This document shows, in pieces, positions 10,440 through 18,573 of a stretch of 22,500 bases of DNA. The stretch comes from Theodoxus fluviatilis (taxonomy: Eukaryota > Mollusca > Gastropoda > Cycloneritida > Neritidae). A program made the translations under genes and the position numbers. Every line of letters starts with the position of its first letter. The first letter of the stretch is position 1. The notes below the pieces were generated by a model. It had not been told where the DNA came from. It saw only the letters and a program-made list of their open reading frames with translations, and did not search any database. The DNA lies in contig JAWQFJ010025521.1 of NCBI GenBank assembly GCA_034096865.1, forward strand, positions 1-22,500, written 5' to 3'.

Positions 10440-10605
10440 ACCCCTGTTGGTTGGAGGTAGGAATAAATCCATCGAGTTTTACTTCGCCGTTCATAAAAGG
10501 TGATTACCAAGGGGAACTGAGTCTCGACTTGCCCTGACCAGTTCCAGTGATTTTGGCCTAAAAATAGCCCACAGAGGCTGAGAGACGGTAAAACTCCGTT
10601 CCACT
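10440..10605 (-). repeat. Dispersed repeat family, copy H (minus strand)
   Basis: Read on the minus strand it gives GGAGTTTTACCGTCTCTCAG, CCTCTGTGGGCTATTTTTAGG, ACTGGAACTGGTCAGGGCAAG, GGTAATCACCTTTTATGAA and TTATTCCTACCTCCAACCAAC-AGGGG. Head, middle, tail and a single minisatellite unit therefore occur in the same order as in the plus-strand copies. It is the only inverted copy I found, which supports dispersal rather than local tandem duplication. No tetranucleotide array is present on its head side. Confidence 0.8.
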
Positions 10606-10895
10606 CCATTCTAGTACTATGCTCACGTTCAAATCCGCCAAAAGTTCAACGAGATTTATCATTCAGTCGTCATTTATAGATCACGTCTGGCAGAGCAATT
10701 TTTCTGTTTCAAAAACCAATACGGCTTTGGCTGCCAAAACATCGCACTGTAGTAACGGGTCGCTACTGAACAAAAAACTGAAAGCTGAATCACATACAGC
10801 AACATCTTATCTGTATCTTCGCTTGACAGTCAGCCTGTGATGGTTTTTAGCCACATTCATATGACAATTTTCAAAATGTGTTGACTTAGTGAAAG
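10606..10895. other. Unique DNA, no feature seen
   Basis: Spacer between copies H and D. A GTTCAAATCC word near 10626-10635 resembles a pol III B box, but no tRNA fold surrounds it. Confidence 0.4.
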
Positions 10896-11184
10896 GAATG
10901 AATAAATGAAAGAAGGAAGAAATGGAGGTTTACGGCCTATCAGCCTCTGTAAGCTATATAAGGCCATTGACCACGAACAATCACTAGAGCTGGTTAGAGT
11001 AAGAACAGGTTAAGTGACGATTCCCTAATTATTAACCTTTTCCAAATCATCTTGTATGACGCGGTGGGTCTATTCTTACCCCCAACTTACATGGGGGTCA
11101 ATTCTTACCCCAACCCACAAGGGGGTCTGTTCTTACCCCCAACCCACAAAGGGGTCTATTCTTACCCCCAAGCCACGAGGGGGT
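10896..11184 (+). repeat. Dispersed repeat family, copy D with 4-unit minisatellite
   Basis: This is among the best-preserved copies. A decayed GAATGAATAAATG run leads to the core at 10931, with TACGGCCTATCAGCCTCTGT, TATATAAGGCCATTGACCACG, CACTAGAGCTGGTTAGAG and TAAGAACAGGTTAA. From 11067 about four units of 29-30 bp follow, each with TTCTTACCCC(C)AACCCACAAGGGGG or a close variant. Every unit pairs a C run with a G run and so can fold back on itself. The frames through it are repeat-derived. Confidence 0.9.
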
Positions 11185-11550
11185 GGACGCTGCGTAAGCC
11201 TACAAAGGGGCAGGCAACTCCGCTGTCGACACCTGCATACGTTCTCCGCCATTGTCCAGAGATCCAGAGACCAGTGTTCAGCAACAACGTAGACCGCATC
11301 TGCTTCCCAGCAACTGTGGATTCGTGAGGGAGAGGCCCGATAGACTTCTGAAAGCGCTCGATCTCTCCCCTCGATCCCAAACAGGTGACTTCCCCTTTCC
11401 TGCCCACGTCCACCGTCTGCATTCGCACACCTCGCCTTGACTCAGCTCTATGTAGGACTCTGTAGAAGTAATCCCCGAGCGGCTCAAAAGGCAACATATT
11501 ATACTCACTGTTCCTTTTTCTTGTTGCAGGCCATTTTTCAGTGGATGTCC
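11185..11550 (+). other. Unique DNA with a good splice-acceptor-like site
   Basis: Ordinary sequence with one notable feature. At about 11499-11529 a TACTCAC branch-point-like word is followed by a pyrimidine tract and CTTGTTGCAG, then GCCATTTTTCAGTGGATG. It has every element of an animal 3' splice site. The downstream frame soon enters a 22-base C run, so any exon here is uncertain. Confidence 0.25.
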
Positions 11551-11551
11551 T

Positions 11552-11573
11552 CCCCCCCCCCCCCCCCCCCCCC
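11552..11573. repeat. Poly-C run of about 22
   Basis: An uninterrupted C homopolymer whose true length is probably uncertain. A frame crossing it (Pro run) cannot be trusted. Confidence 0.95.
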
Positions 11574-12935
11574 TTCTAGTCCACTAGATACTTCGCCTGC
11601 CGTCGAAAGAGTTCGTAGAATGTTTTCCCCTCTCTTATCATACCGTACCCGAAAATTGGAAGATTCTATGTCGATAGTTGCTTGTTTTTTTAATTTTCTC
11701 GACAGTCAGAGTACCACACGACCCCATCTTTCCTTGTGTTATATTCAGTTAATGCAATGAGCATGCCATTCAACTGGTGCAGTAACTTCAATAATCTCGA
11801 TTTTCATACCACAGCTCTGCACCATCGCGCAAAATTCGCACATGTACACCACCAAGGATTTCTGGCGAAAAGATTAGAATAGGGAGTGTGTTAAGCACTG
11901 GCTAAAAAAGAGAAGGTTTTGTACGTGTGACCACGTCGGTGACGACCCTGTTATTCATTGTGATGATGGTGTCTCCAGACAACATCGGATGTGATGTGAG
12001 CGGAGAGTTACGGGCATAAAATGAACATCAATCTCGGGAACGGAAGGAGTGTACGAACACATCAAAACGCAGAGAACATAAGAAAATGCGTCGGGTTAGG
12101 GTCAATGAGGACGACAATGATGCTGCAGCCATTTCTCACTCCACACAAAGAAAATGTATTTCTGGGAAGCGTGACTCGTTTTAATTTCCGATATGCTCTT
12201 CAGAAAGACCGGCAGTTCAAAAGCATAATCCTGCTCGTTTCCCATCTATCAAAAAGTGGAATAGGAAATGCTTTCCTGCTTTGGGGGGAGAATGGCGAGG
12301 TTCTAGCTGGAGGGCTTTTATCACTGTCTCGCTCCGGCGGTTTTGATGGACTTCTCCGCAGGTGAATCCGACACTTGAGCCGTTTTGTGTTCGGCGCAGG
12401 TGTGTCCGTAAAATCTCTACTCCAATGTCCCCTACGGGCTTAGCATTGCCTTGCTCGTTACCTGGCAGCGACTGCTCACAATGTGGCAGGTAAGGACCCA
12501 GCACGAAGGTAGAACGTCACCGATACGAGTCGGTGATTTACGAGAATATGTGCAGGTGAGAATTTCGGACATCACCTGAAAATGCCATCAAGGCGCACAA
12601 TGCGGTGGTTTTGAAAGTTTGGGAGAGAATTGTGAGGGTGTGGTTGACACAGGTGATGAAGGTCTTCCAGGATGAAGAACAGAGAAAGCGAGGATGGCCT
12701 GAGGCTACAAAGGGGTATGATGAATGGCCTTGATTGATTGTTCTGTAACCTTGGAGGGTTTCTCTTCTTGAAATTCTAGTACCTTCTTCCTCGTCCCACC
12801 CTGCTATCACCTCCACCGCGGTTTCATCGCCACCCCTCCACATCTCCTCCCCCTCCCTCCACTCCTCTGTCCCTTTCTACGCCATCTCCACTCACCTTTC
12901 CACCCACTCCGACCTCAAGTGTGAAACGAATGAAT
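11574..12935. other. Unique DNA; one 114-aa ATG frame of unknown meaning
   Basis: No repeat or transposon was recognised. An ATG frame at 12021-12365 on plus (starting MNINLGNGRSVRTHQNAENI) has ordinary composition, but I recognise no domain, and an overlapping minus-strand frame is almost as long. I treat both as probable chance frames. CT-rich sequence at 12780-12910 is a decayed polypyrimidine stretch. Confidence 0.35.
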
Positions 12936-13118
12936 AGACCGACTGACTGACTGACTGACTGACTGACTGACTGACTGGAGTTTTCTCGTCTACCAGCCTA
13001 CAAAGTTTATGTGAGGTCATTGATTACAAAATAACTGGAGCTGCTTAGAGTAGGAGCCTGTCTCTGTTGCTACTTGTCGTCTTCATAAAGTCCTGTCTCT
13101 ATGTGGGGTTCTTCTAGC
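12925..13118 (+). repeat. Dispersed repeat family, copy E with GACT microsatellite
   Basis: GAATGAATAGACC runs into about nine GACT units (12938-12976), then GGAGTTTTCTCGTCTACCAG, CCTACAAAGTTTATGTGAGG, TCATTGATTACAAAATAACT and GGAGCTGCTTAGAGTAGGAG. After about 13052 the match to the core weakens. The copy is either very diverged in its right half or broken there, with its missing half at 13477 (copy F). Confidence 0.7.
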
Positions 13119-13119
13119 T

Positions 13120-13353
13120 TGCGGCGGGAAGTCGGCATCCAGGAAATCCGGTGGTCTCTTTGGAAAAAAACTTTATTCATGGGTCGATACAGTCGGTAAT
13201 AAGCAACACCATGGCTGTGTTCTGCTCGCGCTCTCCCCTTCTTCGGTCCTGCGTTCGCTCACCTTATATACTCTTTATAACTTCCAGAACCTTCCTGAAC
13301 AACGAGAATGCATTCGATTGTCTTTGAAGTAGCTCGAACGACGTCACGTGACA
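13120..13353 (-). promoter_or_regulatory. Heat-shock-type promoter module with poly(A) signal; possible solo LTR
   Basis: Read on minus from 13353, TGTCACGTGACGTCG holds a CACGTG E-box and a CRE-like GACGTCA. Next comes a perfect four-box heat-shock element at 13300-13281; on plus it reads cTTCcaGAAccTTCctGAAc. TATAAAG (13279-13273) and TATATAAG (13270-13263) follow. About 50 bases further an ATG at 13212-13210 opens an 11-codon frame ending at 13177, and its TGA overlaps AATAAA at 13177-13172, followed by a T run. Heat-shock factor binds alternating nGAAn/nTTCn pentamers, and four perfect boxes is a strong site. Promoter plus poly(A) signal within 200 bp is the layout of an LTR. The start at TGT would fit, but I could not find a matching target duplication. 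It could also be the promoter of a short non-coding RNA. Confidence 0.5.
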
Positions 13354-13476
13354 CTTCGGAAAACGAATCACCCTGACGACGTCCCATCACTAAGCAACGA
13401 CAAAGTCAAGGAGACTGGCGTCAAAGCTCGAAGATACCACGATGTTGTAGTACATTCCAGCACTTTCCCAACATTT

Positions 13477-13562
13477 CGATTTCCCTACTCATTCGCCTGT
13501 TATGAATCGCGCAGGGAGACACGGTGGGTCTATTCTACCCCCAACTCAAAGGGGGTCCAGTA
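13477..13562 (+). repeat. Dispersed repeat family, copy F (right half only)
   Basis: It starts abruptly at CGATTTCCCTACTCATTCGCC and continues through TATGAATCGCGCAGGGAG and CACGGTGGGTCTATTCTACC to a single minisatellite unit with CCCCC and GGGGGTCC. The left half of the core is missing. It is better preserved than the right half of copy E, and it begins about where copy E fades. Confidence 0.85.
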
Positions 13563-14350
13563 TGTAAAGACAACGACGTGTCATGATGGCGTAGACTCCG
13601 TCCTTTCACTTTTTTTTTCATTCCATCTCAACACACCTCTCCTCTCCTTTCAACCTTAGCCTTGAGAAGTGACACTATTACTGACTGTGTACCTCAAGGC
13701 CTTCCACGACATGTCTTTGTATCCTGCAAAACAGCTAAATGAGATCTGGTGGACTGTTTTAAACTTCACACGAGAGCATCTGTAGGAAAACAAAGCTCGG
13801 GACTCCCACAAGGTAGTCCGCATGCTACCACTAGGCCATTTGTATTGACACAACGCTGAGTGTCTTGATGGATGTCTCTCCAAGTTTCCCCGTAACATCG
13901 TGGACATAATGATTGTGGTAATCCTTTCGATTTACAACTCAACCAACCAGTTTCCTACAAACAAAATGAGAAAAACATCCTATGGTGAGTGAAATCGCAT
14001 CCTAGATCCGTTATGAGCTCCACTTCTACCCAGTTGTTCAACATGGCGGTGTTTGATTCTCTTCAGACTCGATCGAGTCAGCTGTGCATCTTTTGCTGAC
14101 GACGGGTCTTTCTCTGTAAACTGCACACATTAGAAAGATACAGTGATGTAGAAATGTAAAGAAATTCATGTTTATGCGTCAGGACATTCTACAACTGAAA
14201 GACAAAGTTGCAGAAGGCACAGAAGTTTTGTTTCGAGCGAGACTAGACCGCCATGAGGCCATCTGGCTGGACACGTCTTCGGCTACGTCACAAGCAGAAA
14301 TCCATCTGATTGGATGTTTGAGGAAGTGTCTGACAGACATTAAAAAAACT
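13563..14350. other. Unique DNA, no feature seen
   Basis: No repeat or gene was recognised. A frame of about 100 residues that enters the next repeat starts with a non-ATG codon. Confidence 0.4.
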
Positions 14351-14358
14351 GTTTTTGG

Positions 14359-14523
14359 GACTTGCGAGCGCGATATTTCCTGTGGAAATGGCATAGTTGC
14401 AAGAAAAGTGTCACGTTTGAGCACACTGAAAACTTATTTGCGACTTCCAGGCGGGATATTTCTTATGGAAACAGCATAGTTGCCAGAAATGTGTCTGCAA
14501 GTGATGTGGCCTTCATATTCAAA
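14359..14523 (+). repeat. Diverged 83-bp tandem duplication
   Basis: The block beginning near TGGGACTTGCGAGCGCGATA is followed 83 bases later by TGCGACTTCCAGGCGGGATA. Both then read ATTTC(C/T)T(G/A)TGGAAA(T/C), GGCATAGTTGC or AGCATAGTTGC, and (A/C)AGAAA(A/T)GTGTC. The peptides RDISCGNGIVARKV and [14 protein letters not shown] come from the two copies, but in different frames. Because 83 is not a multiple of three, this looks like a DNA repeat and not a repeated protein domain, unless a frameshift has occurred. Confidence 0.8.
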
Positions 14524-14627
14524 TATATATATTCAAACGCCGTTTCACCGATTTGTCAACCCTTTCCTTTCACTTCGTCATTCGCTGAAGCCTAGTACAA
14601 AGCGTCTGAATCACTCAAGAGATTTGC

Positions 14628-15228
14628 GGATGGATGGATGGATGGATGATGGGTGGATAGATGGATGGATGGATGGATGGATGGATGGATGGATGGATGG
14701 ATGGATGGATGGATGGATGGATGGATGGATGGATGGATGGATGGATGGATGGATGGATGGATGGATGGATGGATGGATGAATAGATGATGGGTGGATAGA
14801 TGATGGATGGATGGATGGATGGATGGATGGATGGATGGATGGATGGATGGATGGATGGATGGATAGATGGATGGGTGAATGGGTGAATGGGTGGGTGGAT
14901 GGATGGATGGATGATGGATGGATGATGGGAGGATAGATGGATGGATGGATGACTAGATGATGGGTGGATAGATGGATGGATGACTAGATGATGGGTGGAT
15001 AAATGGATGGATGGATGGATGGATGGATGGATGGGTGGGATGGGTGGGTTGGGTGGGTGGGTGGATGAATGGGTGGATGGGTGGGTGGGCGGATGGATGG
15101 ATGGATGGATGGATGGATGGATGGATGGATGGATGGATGGATGGATGGATGGGTGGGTGGGTGGGTGGATGGATGGATGGATGGATGGATGGATGGATGG
15201 ATGGATGGATGGATGAATGGATGGAGTT
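14628..15228 (+). repeat. Long (GGAT)n microsatellite, head of copy G
   Basis: About 600 bp of GGAT repeats. Pure runs at about 14660-14780, 14800-14860 and 15090-15150 are separated by GATGATGGGTGGATAGATGG higher-order inserts and GGGT stretches. The insert recurs at about 14645, 14780, 14955 and 14985, showing that blocks, not just single units, have been duplicated. It ends in GAATGGATGGAG, joining the core of copy G. Trp/Met/Asp and Ile/His/Pro frames are artefacts. Confidence 0.97.
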
Positions 15229-15350
15229 TCAAAGTCTATCAGCCTTTGTAGGCTATGTAAGGCCATGGACCACAAGATCAGAGTAGGTGCACGCCAAGGC
15301 TCGATTTCTCTAGTCATCACCTTTTATGAATCGCGTAGGAGACGCTGTGG
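15225..15350 (+). repeat. Dispersed repeat family, copy G core
   Basis: The core reads CTATCAGCCTTTGTAGGCTA, TGTAAGGCCATGGACCAC, AGATCAGAGTAGGTGCACGCC, CTCGATTTCTCTAGTCATCACC, TTTTATGAATCGCGTAGGAG and ACGCTGTGGGTC. The head hairpin is perfect here, AGCCT-TTGT-AGGCT at 15241-15254. The core is sandwiched between the longest microsatellite and the longest minisatellite of any copy. Confidence 0.9.
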
Positions 15351-15712
15351 GTCTAGTCTGACCCCCCACCCCACAGGGGGTCCAGTCTCACCCCCCACCC
15401 CACAGGGGTCCAGTCTCACCCCCCACCCACAGGGGGTCTAGTCTGATCCCCCACCCCACATGGGGTCCAGTCTCACCCCCACCCCACAGGGGGTCTAGTC
15501 TGACCCCCCACCCCACAGGGGATCTAGTCTGACCCCCACCTCACAGGGGGTCTAGTCTGACCCCCCACCCCACAGGGGATCTAGTCTGACCCCCACCTCA
15601 CAGGGGGTCTAGTCTGACCCCCCACACCACAGCGGGTCCAGTCTCACCCCCCACCCCGACCCCCCACCCCACAGAGGGTCCAGTCTCACCCCCCACCCCA
15701 CAGGGGATTGAA
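15347..15712 (+). repeat. 29-bp minisatellite of copy G, about 12 units
   Basis: Units of the form GGTCTAGTCTGACCCCCCAC plus CCCACAGG, varying between TCTAGTCTGA and TCCAGTCTCA. Inside a unit, GACCCCC is followed eight or so bases later by its reverse complement GGGGGTC, so each unit is a potential hairpin and the strand is C/G-run rich. It is homologous to the 4-unit tract at 11067-11184 and to single units in copies B, F and H. Confidence 0.95.
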
Positions 15713-15863
15713 TACTGGACAATGAAAGAGAAATCCTTCCACCTCCCTGAGGGACAAGTGTCTCTCCAGGGGTATTATTGTGATAGATGATTGGTGCCCA
15801 GCTTCGTCTGTCCTTTCTTCTCTCATTCCACGCATGCCACCGCACCTAGTCGTCATTTTCTCT
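15713..15863. other. Unique spacer between two arrays
   Basis: Short mixed-composition sequence joining the 29-bp minisatellite to the 71-bp satellite. No feature was seen. Confidence 0.5.
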
Positions 15864-18000
15864 CCAGCACACTTCCTGTTTGTCTCATCGTTCACAATCC
15901 CCTCACTCTCCCCAATAGACCTTCCTAGTTCAGCCAGCGCATTTCCTGTTTGTCTCATCGTTCTCAATCCCCTCACTCTCCCCAAATAGACCTTCCTAGT
16001 TCAGCCAGCACACTTCCTGTTGGTCTCATCGTTCACAATCCCCTCACTCTCCCCAAATAGACCTTCCTAGTTCAGCCAGCACACTTCCTGTTGGTCTCAT
16101 CGTTCTCAATCCCCTCACTCTCCCCAAATAGACCTTCCTAGTTCAGCCAGCACACTTCCTGTTGGTCTCATCGTTCTCAATCCCCTCACTCTCCCCAAAT
16201 AGACCTTCCTAGTTCAGCCAGCGCACTTCCTGTTGGTCTCATCGTTCTCAATCCCCTCACCTCCCCAATATGACCTTCCTAGTTCAGCCAGCACACTTCC
16301 TGTTGGTCTCATCGTTTCTCAATCCCCTCACTCTCCCCAAAATAGACCTTCCTAGTTTCAGCCAGCGCACTTCCTGGTGGTCTCATCGTTCTCAAATCCC
16401 CTCACTCTCCCCAATAGAGACCTTCCTAGTTCAGCGCACTTCCTGTTGGTCTCATCGTTCTCAATCCCCTCACTCTCCCCAAATAGACCTTCCTAGTTCA
16501 GCCAGCGCATTTCCTGTTGGTCTCATCGTTCTCAATCCCCTCACTCTCCCCAAATAGACCTTCCTAGTTCAGCCAGCGCATTTCCTGTTTGTCTCATCGT
16601 TCTCAGTCCCCTCACTCTCCCCAAATAGACCTTCCTAGTTCAGCCAGCGCCACTTCCTGTTGGTCTACATCGTTCTCAATCCCCTCACTCTCCCCAAATA
16701 GAACCTTCCTAGTTCAGCCCAGCGCATTTCCTGTTTGTCTCATCGTTCTCAATCCCCTCACTCTCCCCAAATAGACCTTCCTAGTTCAGCCAGCGCACTT
16801 CCTGTTGGTCTCATCGTTCACAATCCCCTCACTCTCCCCAAATAGACCTTCCTAGTTCAGCCAGCGCATTTCCTGTTTGTCTCATCGTTCTCAATCCCCT
16901 CACTCTCCCCAATAGACCTTCCTAGTTCAGCCAGCACACTTCCTGTTGGTCTCATCGTTCTCAATCCCCTCACTCTCCCCAATAGACCTTCCTAGTTCAG
17001 CCAGCACACTTCCTGTTGGTCTCATCGTTCTCAATCCCCTCACTCTCCCCAATAGACCTTCCTAGTTCAGCCAGCACACTTCCTGTTGGTCTCATCGTTC
17101 TCAATCCCCTCACTCTCCCCAAATAGACCTTCCTAGTTCAGCCAGCGCACTTCCTGTTGGTCTCATCGTTCTCAATCCCCTCACTCTCCCCAATAGACCT
17201 TCCTAGTTCAGCCAGCGCACTTCCTGTTGGTCTCATCGTTCTCAATCCCCTCACTCTCCCCAAATAGACCTTCCTAGTTTAGCCAGCGCATTTCCTGTTG
17301 GTCTCATCGTTCTCAATCCCCTCACTCTCCCCAAATAGACCTTCCTAGTTCAGCCAGCGCATTTCCTGTTTGTCTCATCGTTCTCAATCCCCTCACTCTC
17401 CCCAAATAGACCTTCCTAGTTCAGCCAGCGCACTTCCTGTTGGTCTCATCGTTCTCAATCCCCTCACTCTCCCCAAATAGACCTTCCTAGTTCAGCCAGC
17501 GCATTTCCTGTTTGTCTCATCGTTCTCAATCCCCTCACTCTCCCCAAATAGACCTTCCTAGTTCAGCCAGCGCACTTCCTGTTGGTCTCATCGTTCACAA
17601 TCCCCTCACTCTCCCCAAATAGACCTTCCTAGTTCAGCCAGCGCATTTCCTGTTTGTCTCATCGTTCTCAATCCCCTCACTCTCCCCAATAGACCTTCCT
17701 AGTTCAGCCAGCACACTTCCTGTTGGTCTCATCGTTCTCAATCCCCTCACTCTCCCCAATAGACCTTCCTAGTTCAGCCAGCACACTTCCTGTTGGTCTC
17801 ATCGTTCTCAATCCCCTCACTCTCCCCAATAGACCTTCCTAGTTCAGCCAGCACACTTCCTGTTGGTCTCATCGTTCTCAATCCCCTCACTCTCCCCAAA
17901 TAGACCTTCCTAGTTCAGCCAGCGCACTTCCTGTTGGTCTCATCGTTCTCAATCCCCTCACTCTCCCCAAATAGACCTTCCTAGTTCAGCCAGCACACTT
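15864..18000 (+). repeat. 70-71 bp satellite array, about 30 units
   Basis: The unit contains CCTTCCTAGTTCAGCCAGCG, CACTTCCTGTTGGTCTCATC, GTTCTCAATCCCCTCACTCT and CCCCAAATAGA (71 bp; 70 where CCCCAATAGA occurs). Diagnostic variants are GCGCA versus GCACA, CACTTCC versus CATTTCC, GTTGG versus GTTTG and TTCAC versus TTCTC. They recur in a fixed order with a period of 777 bp (11 units; seven of 71 bp and four of 70 bp). Positions 16721-17193 are identical by eye to 17498-17970. It ends abruptly at CAGCACACTT, 70 bp before an ORF. Since 70-71 is not a multiple of three, frames across it are not coding. Confidence 0.97.
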
Positions 18001-18070
18001 ATCTGAATCTGTTTTTAAGGCCAGTGATTTCGCTCTCTTTCATAAAGTGCAGATGTGTCGAATGAAATAG

Positions 18071-18382
18071 GGGAAAGCTGACGAACATTTGCCACCAACT
18101 GAGAAGATTGCTGATGTGATCAAGGGGGAAGAAAGGTTGAATTGGATGCCACAAGGCATCAATGAAAAGAAACTGTCATCTGTTCGTCATGTTGCACAAA
18201 GAGTTGCAATGTTTGAATTTGAACTTGAAAATGTCTACGGTGAGGATGAATCTTACGCAAAATCTGTCCAGAGATGTGAATTTTTTGGTTATTTGATAAT
18301 GCCCTCTCTCGTTAGGAATAATTTTATGGTAAAACATGGTTTGAGTAGTCATGCTTTCATTCGAGCACACACACACACGTGA
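18071..18382 (+). CDS. Possible exon, unrecognised protein
   Basis: A frame opens right after a TAG stop at 18068-18070 and reads GKADEHLPPTEKIADVIKGE, later RHVAQRVAMFEFELENVYGE, to a TGA at 18380-18382. There is no ATG near its start, so if real it is an internal or terminal exon. TAG-G at 18070 could serve as an acceptor, but the pyrimidine tract before it is poor. An internal CG-GTGAGG at about 18239-18245 could be a donor. AATAAA lies at 18456-18461. Composition is protein-like for the first 75 residues, then enters a CA run. I recognise no family. It may be an exon, a decayed pseudogene or chance. Confidence 0.3.
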   Translation, partial: GKADEHLPPTEKIADVIKGEERLNWMPQGINEKKLSSVRHVAQRVAMFEFELENVYGEDESYAKSVQRCEFFGYLIMPSLVRNNFMVKHGLSSHAFIRAHTHT

Positions 18383-18504
18383 GCTGTGTTTTGCAATATG
18401 CATGCACAATATTTTAATTCCACCTTCATCGATCATTTTTTATATATTTCCATTTAATAAAGGCGTCTGACACTTCTACTGAAGTACCCACCTTTTCGTA
18501 ATGC

Positions 18505-18573
18505 AGAGAGAGAGAGAGAGAGAGACAGAGACAGAGAGACACAGAGAGAGAGAGACAGAGAGAGAGAGAGAGA
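18505..18573. repeat. (GA)n microsatellite with GACA interruptions
   Basis: About 68 bases of GA dinucleotides broken by several ACAG words. A frame leaving it towards 18800 is open but unrecognised. Confidence 0.95.

Noticed and set aside
10626..10635. GTTCAAATCC word resembling a tRNA or SINE B box
   Set aside because: No A box at the right distance and no cloverleaf can be drawn around it.
11499..11760. Gene exon starting at the good splice-acceptor-like site
   Set aside because: The frame enters a 22-base C run at once, and the residues beyond it resemble no protein I know; kept only as a splice-like site.
14592..15320. 242-residue Ile/His/Pro/Ser frame on minus
   Set aside because: Entirely the GGAT microsatellite plus part of repeat copy G.
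15347..15712. CRISPR-like short repeats of about 29 bp
   Set aside because: No spacers between units; it is a minisatellite homologous to the tail of a dispersed repeat.
16270..16774. Frames of 60-95 residues in the satellite
   Set aside because: The unit length is not a multiple of three and these frames exist only where indels happen to restore phase.
15864..18000. CRISPR array
   Set aside because: Units of 70-71 bp repeat over their full length without unique spacers, and the context is eukaryotic; this is a satellite.
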